Numbered from the stretch's first letter, positions 1-8,395 are shown. The stretch is DNA of 64,000 bases from Oscillospiraceae bacterium (GCA_009780175.1 WRAO01000013.1:1-64000); one strand, 5' to 3'. Made by a program: numbers and translations. The notes: generated from the sequence alone by a model not told the origin.

Positions 1-789
1 ATGCAGATGAAACATCTGAAACCCCGACTTGCTAATCCCCGCAAGCCGATCCCTCACATTCCCGCAGATATGCAAAATCACCGGCCCCCCGCCCTGTTGG
101 AGCGCAAACGCGGCCTTTTTATGTATCGGTAGAATAAACTCGTTATACACATGGGGACTCACCAAGTCCGAGGTCGTGTGCTCCGCCCATGTCACAATAT
201 CAGCCCCCGCGTCAAACTGCTCCTTGGCAAATTTGATCGGCACCGCCGAAAGTTCGTTGATGAGATCCGTCGTCTTCTTCGGCTCCAAGATCATGTCGAT
301 GGTCAGATTCTCCACGCCATACAGGTTATACGCCAAAGTCCAAGGCCCCATCACCTTGCCCATAACCGGCACTCGCCCACCGTATTTCTTCTTGAGAATC
401 CGGATCGCCCGGAGCATCTTTTGAAACTCCGTACGTTGGATAAACTTGGGCGGAAGCTCAAAATCGTCCACCCGCCGAATCGGCTTCGTAAGCACCTGCG
501 GCGTACTGCCCGCGTCCCGCCAATCAATCTGCGCGCCGAGAGCGGCGCTCTCCAGATGAATCGAAAAATACGGCATCACCGAGTCAAACTGAAAGCGCTC
601 ATGTCCAATCGCGGCCAACGCCGCCATTTTGCTGGGGTCCAAATGCGCCTCCGGAAAATAAGCGTTCGCAAGCCGCATCCCGTCCAGGGTGGCCACTGAT
701 GTCGGAGAAATTGCCGGAAATACGTCAAACTCTTTGTGGTGGATGGCGGCCATCACCCGCTCGTATGGCGTCATTTGCATTTTTGCCAT
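1..789 (-). CDS. MtaA/UroD-family methyltransferase, C-terminus beyond left edge
   Basis: Reading the minus strand from the ATG at 789 gives an open frame of 263 codons that runs off the window. The fold family is uroporphyrinogen decarboxylase/methylcobamide:coenzyme M methyltransferase. The segment VILHICGN places H240 and C242 as the His-x-Cys pair that in MtaA/CmuA-type enzymes forms the zinc site activating a thiol acceptor; true HemE lacks this pair, so a corrinoid-dependent methyl transfer is more likely than heme synthesis. About 80 residues of a usual 340 are missing. An AGAGG ribosome site lies 7 nt upstream of the start. It is downstream of, and on the same strand as, the enolase-like and kinase genes, 215 bp away. 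No corrinoid protein is visible, so the methyl donor is unknown. Confidence 0.75.
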   Translation of the reverse strand, partial: MAKMQMTPYERVMAAIHHKEFDVFPAISPTSVATLDGMRLANAYFPEAHLDPSKMAALAAIGHERFQFDSVMPYFSIHLESAALGAQIDWRDAGSTPQVLTKPIRRVDDFELPPKFIQRTEFQKMLRAIRILKKKYGGRVPVMGKVMGPWTLAYNLYGVENLTIDMILEPKKTTDLINELSAVPIKFAKEQFDAGADIVTWAEHTTSDLVSPHVYNEFILPIHKKAAFALQQGGGPVILHICGNVRDRLAGISKSGFQMFHLH

Positions 790-928
790 GGCATAACCTC
801 TTCAGCCGAAAAAGCTGTGGTGGGTAGATTCAATTGCGTGCAAAGCGGATATTCGTCTATCCTTACAACGAGCATATCACATCTCGTCACATAAGAAAAT
901 AGAAATCGCTAGGAAATCCGTTCGGAGT

Positions 929-966
929 AAGAAGCATTTTGTCCCCCCTGCCAAAGGCGGGGAGGA
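929..966 (-). terminator. hairpin after the enolase-like gene
   Basis: An inverted repeat with TTTTGTCC/GGACAAAA outer arms and a GC-rich inner stem around an AAA loop lies 40-75 bp downstream of the enolase-like stop codon. There is no long U tract beyond the stem, so it may be a weak terminator or a processing hairpin between this gene and the methyltransferase. Confidence 0.4.
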
Positions 967-1004
967 CAAAACAAATCATTCAGCAATCAATGGATGAACG
1001 CTCG

Positions 1005-2306
1005 CTATCTCTTGACCCGATCGAAGATCGCGCCGGACGGATAAATCCCTTGCGCACCCAGCAACTGCTCCATGCGAATCGCCTCGTTCCACTTCACCGT
1101 GCGCTCACTCCGCGCAACCGAGCCGACTTTGAGCTGCCCCGCGTTGGTCCCAATCGAGAGATGCACAATCGAGCAGTCCTCCGTCTCACCCGAACGAGCG
1201 GACACAACAGGCAGATAACCAACCGTCTTCGTATACTCAATCGCGTCCAATGTCTCTGTAATCGTGCCGATCTGGTTCATCTTGATGAGCACCGCGTTAC
1301 ATGCACCCCGCTCCACGCCCTCTTTCACGCGAGGAATACTCGTGGTAAACAGATCGTCCCCAATCAACTGGATCCGCTTGCCGAGCTTCTGAGTCAGCAG
1401 CACCGAGCCCTCCCAATCGAGCTCCGAAGCGCCGTCTTCAATCGAGATGATAGGATATTTATCTACCCAACTACACAGCAGATCGACAAATCCCTCCCGT
1501 GTAAACTCGCGGTCTTCCAGATGGAAGGTATAGGTCCCCTTGTCCTTTTGATAAAACTCGCTCGAAGCGATATCCAGCGCAATCGCCACATCTTCTCCCG
1601 GCTTGTATCCGGCAAGGGCAATGCCCTCCGTAATAAGCGCAAGACCCTCTTCATTGCTCTTGAATCCCGTCGGCCAGAACCCGCCTTCGTCCGCTGTAGA
1701 CAGTGGTTTCCCCGCCTTCGCGAACACCTTCTTCGTGGCGTTATACACGTCCACAACCATCTCATACCCCTCAGCAAAGCTGCCCGCGCTCATCGGCACA
1801 ACAAGATAATCCTGAATATCTACCGACCCAACCGCATGCGCACCCCCGCCGATAATCTGCACCATAGGCACCGGCAAGGTCCTCGCGTTGCACCCGCCCA
1901 AATAGCGGAACAATGGCTGCTTCGCCGCGTTCGCCGCCGCCCAGGCCACCGCCATAGAGCAGCCAAGAATCGCGTTCGCCCCCAGATTGCTCTTGCCCGG
2001 CGTCCCGTCCAAGGCGATCATCTTGTCGTCAATCGCGGCCTGATTCGTGGCGTCCATCCCAACAATAGCCGGCGCCAACACCCGCTCAATATTGCCGATC
2101 GCCTTGCTCACGCCCTTGCCGCCAAACCGCTTCTCATCACCATCCCGAAGCTCCAGCGCCTCGTAGATGCCAGTGGACGCGCCAGACGGAACCGTCCCGC
2201 GCCCCATCGCGCCGCACTCCAAAATCACATCGACTTCTACCGTCGGATTGGCGCGCGAATCAAACACCTGCCGCGCCTTTACTTCTTTAATGTTATATCC
2301 AGACAT
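1005..2306 (-). CDS. divergent enolase paralogue with altered active site
   Basis: This 433-residue protein aligns over its full length with enolase but is clearly not the housekeeping copy, which is at 10348-11643. Metal ligands D245, E290 and D317 and the catalytic-base lysine K342 (in LIKMNQIG) are kept, as is the proton-relay glutamate E207 in ADEGG. Two conserved positions differ: the glutamate of the QEF motif is aspartate (D166), and the histidine of the SHRSGETED motif is alanine (A370, SARSGETED). In enolase that histidine lies in the substrate pocket. I infer a 2-phospho-hydroxyacid substrate other than, or in addition to, 2-phosphoglycerate. The ATG at 2306 is preferred over 2312 because GGAGG lies 8 nt upstream. 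It follows the kinase by 12 nt, in one operon. Confidence 0.85.
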   Translation of the reverse strand: MSGYNIKEVKARQVFDSRANPTVEVDVILECGAMGRGTVPSGASTGIYEALELRDGDEKRFGGKGVSKAIGNIERVLAPAIVGMDATNQAAIDDKMIALDGTPGKSNLGANAILGCSMAVAWAAANAAKQPLFRYLGGCNARTLPVPMVQIIGGGAHAVGSVDIQDYLVVPMSAGSFAEGYEMVVDVYNATKKVFAKAGKPLSTADEGGFWPTGFKSNEEGLALITEGIALAGYKPGEDVAIALDIASSEFYQKDKGTYTFHLEDREFTREGFVDLLCSWVDKYPIISIEDGASELDWEGSVLLTQKLGKRIQLIGDDLFTTSIPRVKEGVERGACNAVLIKMNQIGTITETLDAIEYTKTVGYLPVVSARSGETEDCSIVHLSIGTNAGQLKVGSVARSERTVKWNEAIRMEQLLGAQGIYPSGAIFDRVKR

Positions 2307-2318
2307 CGCCATACCCTC

Positions 2319-3350
2319 CTAAGCGTTCTTCGTGTTCTCGAAATAAGCTTCAACGTGTGCCAAAATCAGATCAATCATCACATGGCGGTCCGCCGGCTTG
2401 CTCTCGATAATCGCATACGCAATCGTGCGCACCAGCTCTTTATCTACCGGCTCCGTGAGATATTCCACCGGCGACTTGCCATCCACCCGCGCAATCATCA
2501 GCAGAGGCAGGAGCTTAATAAAGCTCTGTTCCAGCGCGCCCTTATCCATATAATCCATCTCGTTGAAATACAGGTCCAGAATATGCCGCAGCATGCTGAG
2601 ATAAGCCGCCCCATACTTGCAGTTGTAGATAGACTTGAGAACCAGATGGTTCGACAAAAACCCAAGGTCAAAAGACGGATGCCCATAGTGCGCCACTTCA
2701 AAGTCCATCAAATACACTTTGCGGTCGTTAATCATCACGTTCTTCGGGCTATAGTCGCCATGGACCAAGGTAATCGCGCTGTCCATCAGTTCTTCAATGA
2801 TGGGCTGTGCATAGTCAGTCAGTTGCGGGTGCTTGTTCAAGATAAACTTGATATACGGCGAGATGCGCAATTCGTAAAAAATAGCCTTGTCCGCGAAAAA
2901 TTCCGCGATTTCTCTGTCCTTCGCGCACTCGTTGTGGACAATGCAAAGCGAACGCATCACCTTCTCCGCCACAACGAAGTCGAGCCGACCAGTCATCAGG
3001 TCACTCTTCCACATAATGGCCTCTTCCGGTGCCGCTTCGCGCCCAAAAATGTAGTTATCGTGGTCATAAAAGTACACTTCCGGGGTGTTTTCGGGTACGA
3101 AACGGTGGTATATCTCGTTGCTTTTCATCTCAATCTGCATCCGATTCGGGTCGCATAACCACTCTTCTTTGACCTTAAGCTTCGCCAATGCCTGCTTCAC
3201 GATCATCTCCCGTCCATCGACATGGACAAAAGCCACCGTGCCGGATACGCCCCCGCCGCAATACTTGATCCAGCAATGCTCTCCCGCCTTCATATGGCCC
3301 TTGTCCAGCAGATATTGCCGCAATACCTCTTCATTGGATATATCAAGCAT
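2319..3350 (-). CDS. APH/MtnK-like small-molecule kinase
   Basis: The 343-residue protein has the aminoglycoside-phosphotransferase fold. It shows a candidate ATP-binding lysine at K52, the catalytic loop HGDYSPKN (H197, D199, N204) and the metal-binding D216 in MDFEVAHYG. The stretch after that aspartate resembles methylthioribose kinase more than antibiotic kinases. GGAGG lies 8 nt before the ATG. Its stop is 12 nt from the enolase-like start, so the two are almost certainly co-transcribed, and the likely product is a phospho-hydroxyacid handed to the enolase-like enzyme. The CdaR-type regulator diverges from it. An antibiotic-resistance role is possible but the neighbourhood argues for catabolism. 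The substrate cannot be read from sequence. Confidence 0.75.
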   Translation of the reverse strand: MLDISNEEVLRQYLLDKGHMKAGEHCWIKYCGGGVSGTVAFVHVDGREMIVKQALAKLKVKEEWLCDPNRMQIEMKSNEIYHRFVPENTPEVYFYDHDNYIFGREAAPEEAIMWKSDLMTGRLDFVVAEKVMRSLCIVHNECAKDREIAEFFADKAIFYELRISPYIKFILNKHPQLTDYAQPIIEELMDSAITLVHGDYSPKNVMINDRKVYLMDFEVAHYGHPSFDLGFLSNHLVLKSIYNCKYGAAYLSMLRHILDLYFNEMDYMDKGALEQSFIKLLPLLMIARVDGKSPVEYLTEPVDKELVRTIAYAIIESKPADRHVMIDLILAHVEAYFENTKNA

Positions 3351-3572
3351 ATGTATGTCCTCCTTCTATTCACGAAAATCTGGTTTCCTCCATCATAACA
3401 AACAGGTAACGGCGGATTCAACGCCATTCCTATGTACAATGCGCAGTTATTTACTTTCCCTATCCCCAAATTCTGATTTTTTTGCACACAAATATTTTTC
3501 GCCCCACCAAATTATCGTACATCTTCCTTTTTCAGTGCATTTGTGCTATCATTTTCACGAAACCTGTGCCAT

Positions 3573-3587
3573 CGGCACAACATCGCA
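3573..3587. promoter_or_regulatory. small dyad in the kinase/regulator intergenic region
   Basis: TGTGCC-ATC-GGCACA is a 15-bp inverted repeat 20 bp upstream of the regulator start, in the 257-bp gap between divergent genes. It could be an operator for the CdaR-like protein or part of its leader. I see no convincing -35/-10 pair in this gap. Confidence 0.3.
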
Positions 3588-3607
3588 CACAACAAGGGGT
3601 GTCCACC

Positions 3608-4792
3608 ATGATCCATGCAGACTTTCTAGATCAGCTTTTAGAAAAATACGCCTCCCATTCCACCGTCCACATCACAGACGAACACACCCGTATCGTAGCC
3701 TCCACCGATTCCTCCCGCGTCGGGACAAACAGCAGCACCGCGCAATACGTCATCCAGGTCATGCACCCCGCGATCATCGAGCGCGGCGAACAGGACGACT
3801 GGATGGTCTACGGCACCCCAGTATTCCTCAACGGCGAACTATGCGGCACAGTCGTCGTCCACGGACACACCGCCTCTTCCGCGCAGCAAGGCGTCGCCGT
3901 GCGGGCCGCACTAGAGGCCGCACTGGAATACGATCTCTACAGCCGCACGCTCTCCAACAGCGACGAACGCGGCCAAATCGCGCGCCTCATGCTCTCCGAC
4001 CAGGTAGACGCCGACAAACTCATCTCCATGATGAACCGGCAGGAAATCGACCCCTCGCTTTTGCGCTCTGTGATCTGCATCAAACTGCAATTCCACCAGA
4101 CCAGCTATTTCAATATCAACCTCAAGCTCGGCTACCAAGCCAGCACCGAACTGATCCGCAACGAAGCGGTAAAATGCCTAATCGCCAACCGCTACCTCAA
4201 CACCCAAGACCTCGTCTTCATCTACGACCGCGACACAATTGTCGTAATCAAATCCTTCATCCCCATGGGAGATCATTCCCGCATCTACCTCGCGCTGGAC
4301 AAAATCTGCCAAGACCTCATCCAGGACCTCAGCACCTTCACCGCCTTCTCCTTCAACACGGCCTACGGAAACATCTGCACTACGCTCTCAGACTTGAAAA
4401 AAAGCTTTGAAGAGGCCCTCGAAATCATCCACATCGGCAAAAAAACCGGGCGGAGCGAATGCCTCTATCTCCTCGAAAACATCCTGTTCGACAATATCTA
4501 TCACCATCTGCACCCGCAAGTCCTCAAAAAACTCCTGGAACCCAGCCTGAAAAAGCTGGAGAAAAAAGACGGCACTTTGCGCACAGAGCTGCTCGAATGC
4601 GCCGAACACTTCATCGACCACTGTACAAACATCTCCGTCGCCTCGGAAAAAAGCCTGCTGCACCGCAACACGATCCGGGCGCGCCTGGAAAAGCTATACG
4701 ATCTCACCGGACTCGACCCCGCAAAAAGCTTCTCCGACGCCTTCATCATCAAAATGCTCATCGCCCATCTGCGCCAAAAAGGCGATGACTAA
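3608..4792 (+). CDS. CdaR/PucR-family sugar-diacid-type transcriptional regulator
   Basis: A 394-residue regulator. The N-terminal 90 or so residues match the putative sugar-diacid recognition domain (ITDEHTRIVASTDSSRVGT near residues 21-40). The C-terminus carries the PucR helix-turn-helix (SLLHRNTIRARLEKL), here near residues 350-390. CdaR of E. coli activates galactarate, glucarate and glycerate genes. By analogy this protein probably senses a hydroxyacid and controls the divergent kinase/enolase-like operon and possibly the convergent LarA-like gene. The ATG at 3608 has AAGGGG 8 nt upstream; the frame stays open upstream but enters the promoter region. A repeat element begins 14 bp after the stop. 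Confidence 0.8.
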   Translation: MIHADFLDQLLEKYASHSTVHITDEHTRIVASTDSSRVGTNSSTAQYVIQVMHPAIIERGEQDDWMVYGTPVFLNGELCGTVVVHGHTASSAQQGVAVRAALEAALEYDLYSRTLSNSDERGQIARLMLSDQVDADKLISMMNRQEIDPSLLRSVICIKLQFHQTSYFNINLKLGYQASTELIRNEAVKCLIANRYLNTQDLVFIYDRDTIVVIKSFIPMGDHSRIYLALDKICQDLIQDLSTFTAFSFNTAYGNICTTLSDLKKSFEEALEIIHIGKKTGRSECLYLLENILFDNIYHHLHPQVLKKLLEPSLKKLEKKDGTLRTELLECAEHFIDHCTNISVASEKSLLHRNTIRARLEKLYDLTGLDPAKSFSDAFIIKMLIAHLRQKGDD

Positions 4793-4806
4793 TCCCCAAC
4801 ACCCAC

Positions 4807-5003
4807 AGGCTCCCTTCCCAAAGGAACTGTCCGCGAAGCTGCCTAATGATTCTCCCCCACCAGCACATGTCCTCCCGTATCCGACGAATCCTCCGTCAGG
4901 CTTCGCCTGCCATAACTGCCGCCTGGGGAGGGCAAGGCGAAGCCGCGACCGATTGGTTCGGCGGAAGGAATACCGATAGGTACTTCCTTTGAACAAGGAG
5001 ACT
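4807..5003 (+). repeat. R1 MITE-like element, long form, copy 1
   Basis: A dispersed element of about 197 bp that closely matches 17015-17203. The ends are imperfect inverted repeats (AGGCTCCCTTCCCAAAGGAA at left, and a sequence whose complement is similar at 4983-5003). Internally GGCTTCGCCT pairs with AGGCGAAGCC, followed by the shared block CCGATTGGTTCGGCGGAAGG. No open frame of note. It sits in the 3' gap between the convergent regulator and LarA-like genes. Confidence 0.75.
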
Positions 5004-5024
5004 TTCTTGCACCCACACACAGAA

Positions 5025-5052
5025 CCCCCCATCGGCAATGCCAATGGGGGGG
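5025..5052. terminator. bidirectional terminator-like hairpin
   Basis: CCCCCCAT/ATGGGGGG arms with an inner GGC/GCC stem lie between the convergent regulator and LarA-like genes. The stem is very stable but flanking U tracts are weak on both strands, so the call rests on position and stem strength. Confidence 0.5.
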
Positions 5053-5065
5053 TCTATCATTTCGC

Positions 5066-6301
5066 CTAGATAAGCTCCAAATCCGGATGCTCCGCCACAT
5101 AAGGCAGGAGAGAATCGGAAACTTCAATTTCGGTAAGCTGCAGCGTATTTTTGATTGTCACGATGCGCAGATTCTTCTTATCCGTCCCCGGTCTCAGAAG
5201 CTTCACGGCAATCCGCATCGCCTCGTCATAGTCGGCGGCGATGATGGGAATCTTCGCGTCATCCCCAGACAAGGCGGCAATGCCGTTTGCGTAGGTTGAC
5301 TCATAGTCGATCTGCTCAAACATCTCGCGCAGGCAGACGTCAAAGTTACCGATACCGATCATATTGCCATGGCTCTCCTCGGTAGCGCCGAGCACGACCA
5401 TCCGGTCAATGTCGGGCACGGGCAGGGGGAACTCGTCAATATTGAAGCTCTTCCCGATGACGTGGCAGTCTACTCCCGTACCGGAAATGTTCTTGCCGAT
5501 CTCCTTGACAACCAAAATGTCGATCTCCGGGATCATGATGCGCGGATAGTTTTCGCCGGCGATTTTGAGCAAATCCGCTTCGCGTTTTTGGATATTCTCA
5601 CCCGGAATCGCTTCGATCAAGTAGGTTTCATCATAGGCATTTTCTACCGCCGCGACGCCGAAACCGATGTTCGCCTTTTCCATGATGATGTCTACCGCTT
5701 CCAGCATCGTCTGCCCGAACCATTTGAAGCCGCTCCCGTGATAGGTCGAGCAGCCGACATGGTTACCAAAACCGATAGTGAGCATTTTGCAAAGCCCGCT
5801 CTGCGCAGGGCCGGAGAAGTGCGTGTGGAATTTGACGCGGTTGATCGGGATGACGAGGTCTGCCGCAAGGGCCACATTATCAAACCAGACGTCTACTCCG
5901 CGGGTCTTCGTTTGGCCGAGCAGGGTAGAGTCTACTTTCGTGATAACAGGCACACCCATGGTTTCTTCTGTAATGCCGTATCCCGCGAGCATTTCACGCT
6001 GACCATCTTCCCGACCGCCGCCGTGGCTGCCCATAGCAGACACGATGGTGACCACGCCACCGGCTTCTTTCACGAAGTCTACCACAGTTTTGACAATCAG
6101 AGCGATATTCTGCACCCCGCGGCTGCCGACACCGACTACTACATTTGCGCCCGGCTTAATCTTGGCGCGAATTTCTTCTCTGTCCAGTGATTTTCGCAGG
6201 GTATCCGCGACATCTTCCAGACGGTCTGCCGGGATGTTTTGACGGACCTTGTGCATTTTCGGAAACGCGTATGTATAATCTTCCGGAAGCAAAATTGGCA
6301 T
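5066..6301 (-). CDS. LarA-like (DUF2088) protein, possible hydroxyacid racemase/epimerase
   Basis: This 411-residue protein belongs to the lactate-racemase N-terminal-domain group (DUF2088). Family features include VGVGSRGVQN and SAMGSHGGG near the N-terminus and NRVKFHTHF with two histidines mid-protein. LarA itself is a nickel-pincer enzyme interconverting D- and L-lactate, and relatives act on other 2-hydroxyacids. Whether this branch binds the cofactor is not shown here. The ATG at 6301 is preferred over an in-frame GTG at 6310 because GGAG lies 8 nt upstream. It is convergent with the CdaR-type regulator, which fits stereochemical processing of a hydroxyacid in the same pathway. Confidence 0.75.
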   Translation of the reverse strand: MPILLPEDYTYAFPKMHKVRQNIPADRLEDVADTLRKSLDREEIRAKIKPGANVVVGVGSRGVQNIALIVKTVVDFVKEAGGVVTIVSAMGSHGGGREDGQREMLAGYGITEETMGVPVITKVDSTLLGQTKTRGVDVWFDNVALAADLVIPINRVKFHTHFSGPAQSGLCKMLTIGFGNHVGCSTYHGSGFKWFGQTMLEAVDIIMEKANIGFGVAAVENAYDETYLIEAIPGENIQKREADLLKIAGENYPRIMIPEIDILVVKEIGKNISGTGVDCHVIGKSFNIDEFPLPVPDIDRMVVLGATEESHGNMIGIGNFDVCLREMFEQIDYESTYANGIAALSGDDAKIPIIAADYDEAMRIAVKLLRPGTDKKNLRIVTIKNTLQLTEIEVSDSLLPYVAEHPDLELI

Positions 6302-6492
6302 ATGTCTCACTCCTAGTTTTGATTTTGTCGCTCCATGCAGCGCAAAGAGCTCCCATTACAAAAAAGTATAGCACAGGAGATTTCCGTATGCTACGCCGAA
6401 ACCAGTACATTTGCGCATAAGAAATTTAAGATTGCCGCAGTTCTTTGCGCTTTTTGCACTACGCAATTTCAACAATAAAAGGCGCGAGAAAA

Positions 6493-6523
6493 GAACAGGG
6501 GTACTATTTTCGTACCCCTGTTC
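6493..6523 (-). terminator. intrinsic terminator after the YwgA-like gene
   Basis: A perfect 12-bp stem (GAACAGGGGTAC and its complement) with a 7-nt loop is followed on the minus strand by TTTTCTCG. It lies 16 bp after the stop of the YwgA-like gene. Confidence 0.8.
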
Positions 6524-6538
6524 CTCTCTCGTACAAAA

Positions 6539-7018
6539 CTAAAAATACTTTTTGTCCTTTAACTCCTTGATGGCATCCTCTATTTTCTCTCTACTATATT
6601 TTTGCCCTTTGATTTTTTGAACACCAGCAATAATACCTTCGAAACCAGAATTCGGAAGCGCTCTTTGAACGTAGAGGGCCGTTGTGAGAAGCTCTAATTG
6701 AGCTGGTCTCTCCGAACTAAAATTGAAAATTACATTTTGGGCATGCGAAGAGATTGCAGATATTTCCACAGTGTCATTAACCGACAGTAAATGTCCCTGA
6801 TCTCTTTCATCCATTGCCAAATCACCACGACTACAGCGATATCGTAGTTCTGCATCTAAATCGGCACTGTAGGGGCCGTAGAAATGAATACGATAGTCGA
6901 ATCCAAGTGGTTCGTTTGCTTCTTGAATGAGGTATACCATTTTCTGTATGGCTTTTTTACAGGGAGCTTCATGGGTCGTCTCTTGTATTGATTTTATTAT
7001 ACTTAATACGCTACTCAT
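6539..7018 (-). CDS. YwgA-like protein
   Basis: A 159-residue soluble protein resembling B. subtilis YwgA: an N-terminal helical segment with KKAIQKMVYLIQEAN, then DYRIHFYGPYS, then a helical C-terminus. No catalytic motif is apparent. The family is often encoded next to an HD-domain phosphohydrolase, as it is here with 15 bp between them. The function is not established; a partner or modulator of the HD enzyme is the simplest inference. GGGAG lies 8 nt before the ATG. The gene is visibly more AT-rich than the glycolytic genes nearby. Confidence 0.65.
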   Translation of the reverse strand: MSSVLSIIKSIQETTHEAPCKKAIQKMVYLIQEANEPLGFDYRIHFYGPYSADLDAELRYRCSRGDLAMDERDQGHLLSVNDTVEISAISSHAQNVIFNFSSERPAQLELLTTALYVQRALPNSGFEGIIAGVQKIKGQKYSREKIEDAIKELKDKKYF

Positions 7019-7033
7019 ACTGTATACTCCCTT

Positions 7034-8395
7034 CTAACTTGAATATTCAAGGTCTTTCGCATTAATCCAACTCTTTATTCTCTTAATATCTTCTTTATCA
7101 GCGTCGGCATATAGTCTGCAAATATAAATGCTGTCTGTAATCCCCTTTAAAATCAAGGAGTGATGCATTACACTTTTAGCCTCTCCGGTATGCTTGTCGA
7201 TCACCCTTATTTCATTTTCGTCGCCATCTTTCGAAGAGTATACGGGAGGTAAAAGTTTATGCGCTTTTTTGTCAACGTCATCAAACTGAAAAAAGACATC
7301 TGGAAACTCGCGCTCCAATCCCTCCTGCAGAGACTTGGTAAGTTTTTTCTCACTTCCTGTTGCATGGGCGGGCGTTTCATAAACACATGTCATACATTTT
7401 CTTTCTAAATATCGTTTTGCATGTGGTGTTTGCTTTTGTTTCATTTCGTGTAACACATAGGTGTCATCCCATTTTAGGTAATTATTAATTTCTTCAGGGA
7501 AGACACCATTTGGCAAAATTTCCTTCATACCTGCAACAAGCAGCCTGTCAAGGCATCTGCGAGTTTTGTGGAAATACACTTGAATAAACATAAAATAACG
7601 GGCAAGAACAAACTCTTCAAACGCTTGAACCCCTCCGCTACAGATTGCCAGAGATAAAATGTTTTCCTCTTTACTCCTATATACAGTTAAGATTGATACA
7701 AATCGATTCAAATCATACTTTCCGTATGTCACACCACAATACAAAGAGTCTCTGAGCAAATAGTCCATTTTATCACAGTCCAACTCGCCATCCATAAAGC
7801 TTTTTAAAAAAACAAAATCGGGCCAAATATATTCATCATGTATTGCCGGTTTTTCTCCATATATCATCCAAAGCAACTGTGGTGTAATAGGCCTTATTTT
7901 ATATTTTTCGATCAACTCATCTGTTGAAAGTTTAGATTTTTCTGCCAAACTCTCCTGTAGCTTATTGCCGATTTCTACAATATATCCTGAAATCACAGTA
8001 TCTCTTATGATCTCTTTTGTGTAATACTCATGCTTAAGTCCATCCGCAAAGAACCCTTCTGCCGCATGTGAAAACGGAGGGTGCCCCAAATCATGAGTTA
8101 GCGCAATTAGACGTAATATTTGACGATACCACGCTGTACGAATTTCATTTTCAAAAGGATCCTCACTAAACAAATTCGATGTATCTGAAATCACAGAATC
8201 AAACACTCTTGTAACCAAGTGCATAACTCCGAGGGAGTGTCCGAAACGAGTATGCTCAGCTCCATGATACACCAGATATGTAGTGGCAAGTTGGCGTATA
8301 TTTCGCAGACGTTGAAAGGGAGCAGAATTTACAATTTTTAGTTCATCATCACTGATGTAAATAAATCCATGAATTGGATCACGAAATTGTGGCAT
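7034..8395 (-). CDS. HD-domain phosphohydrolase, YwfO/dNTPase-like
   Basis: A 453-residue HD-superfamily protein. It starts with the family signature PQFRDPIHGFIYI, carries HTRFGHSLG (H48, H53), then HDLGHPPFSH (H101, D102, H110) and a distal aspartate in the ELDCDKMDYL segment. Together these make the metal-binding set used by dGTPase/YwfO-type enzymes to remove triphosphate from dNTPs; the substrate here is untested. AGAGG abuts the ATG, which is unusually close, but the N-terminus matches the family start. It forms an operon with the YwgA-like gene and is AT-rich. Its position just downstream of a tRNA operon suggests acquisition at a tRNA-linked site. A nucleotide-depleting defence role is possible but unproven. 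Confidence 0.8.
   Translation of the reverse strand: MPQFRDPIHGFIYISDDELKIVNSAPFQRLRNIRQLATTYLVYHGAEHTRFGHSLGVMHLVTRVFDSVISDTSNLFSEDPFENEIRTAWYRQILRLIALTHDLGHPPFSHAAEGFFADGLKHEYYTKEIIRDTVISGYIVEIGNKLQESLAEKSKLSTDELIEKYKIRPITPQLLWMIYGEKPAIHDEYIWPDFVFLKSFMDGELDCDKMDYLLRDSLYCGVTYGKYDLNRFVSILTVYRSKEENILSLAICSGGVQAFEEFVLARYFMFIQVYFHKTRRCLDRLLVAGMKEILPNGVFPEEINNYLKWDDTYVLHEMKQKQTPHAKRYLERKCMTCVYETPAHATGSEKKLTKSLQEGLEREFPDVFFQFDDVDKKAHKLLPPVYSSKDGDENEIRVIDKHTGEAKSVMHHSLILKGITDSIYICRLYADADKEDIKRIKSWINAKDLEYSS

Noticed and set aside
1-789. Uroporphyrinogen decarboxylase (hemE)
   Set aside because: The His-x-Cys zinc motif is that of the methyltransferase branch, and no heme-pathway genes are nearby.
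939-3158. A 739-codon open frame on the plus strand
   Set aside because: It lies opposite the enolase-like and kinase genes, is Arg/His-rich low-complexity, and has no ribosome site or family resemblance. It is an antisense artefact of GC-biased third positions.
2319-3350. Aminoglycoside resistance gene
   Set aside because: The fold is shared, but the post-catalytic segment looks like methylthioribose kinase and the gene is in an operon with an enolase paralogue. There is no resistance context.
3085-4410. A 441-codon plus-strand frame across the regulator gene
   Set aside because: Its C-terminal part is an out-of-frame reading of the CdaR-type gene with Arg/Pro-rich composition. The upstream part crosses the divergent promoter region.
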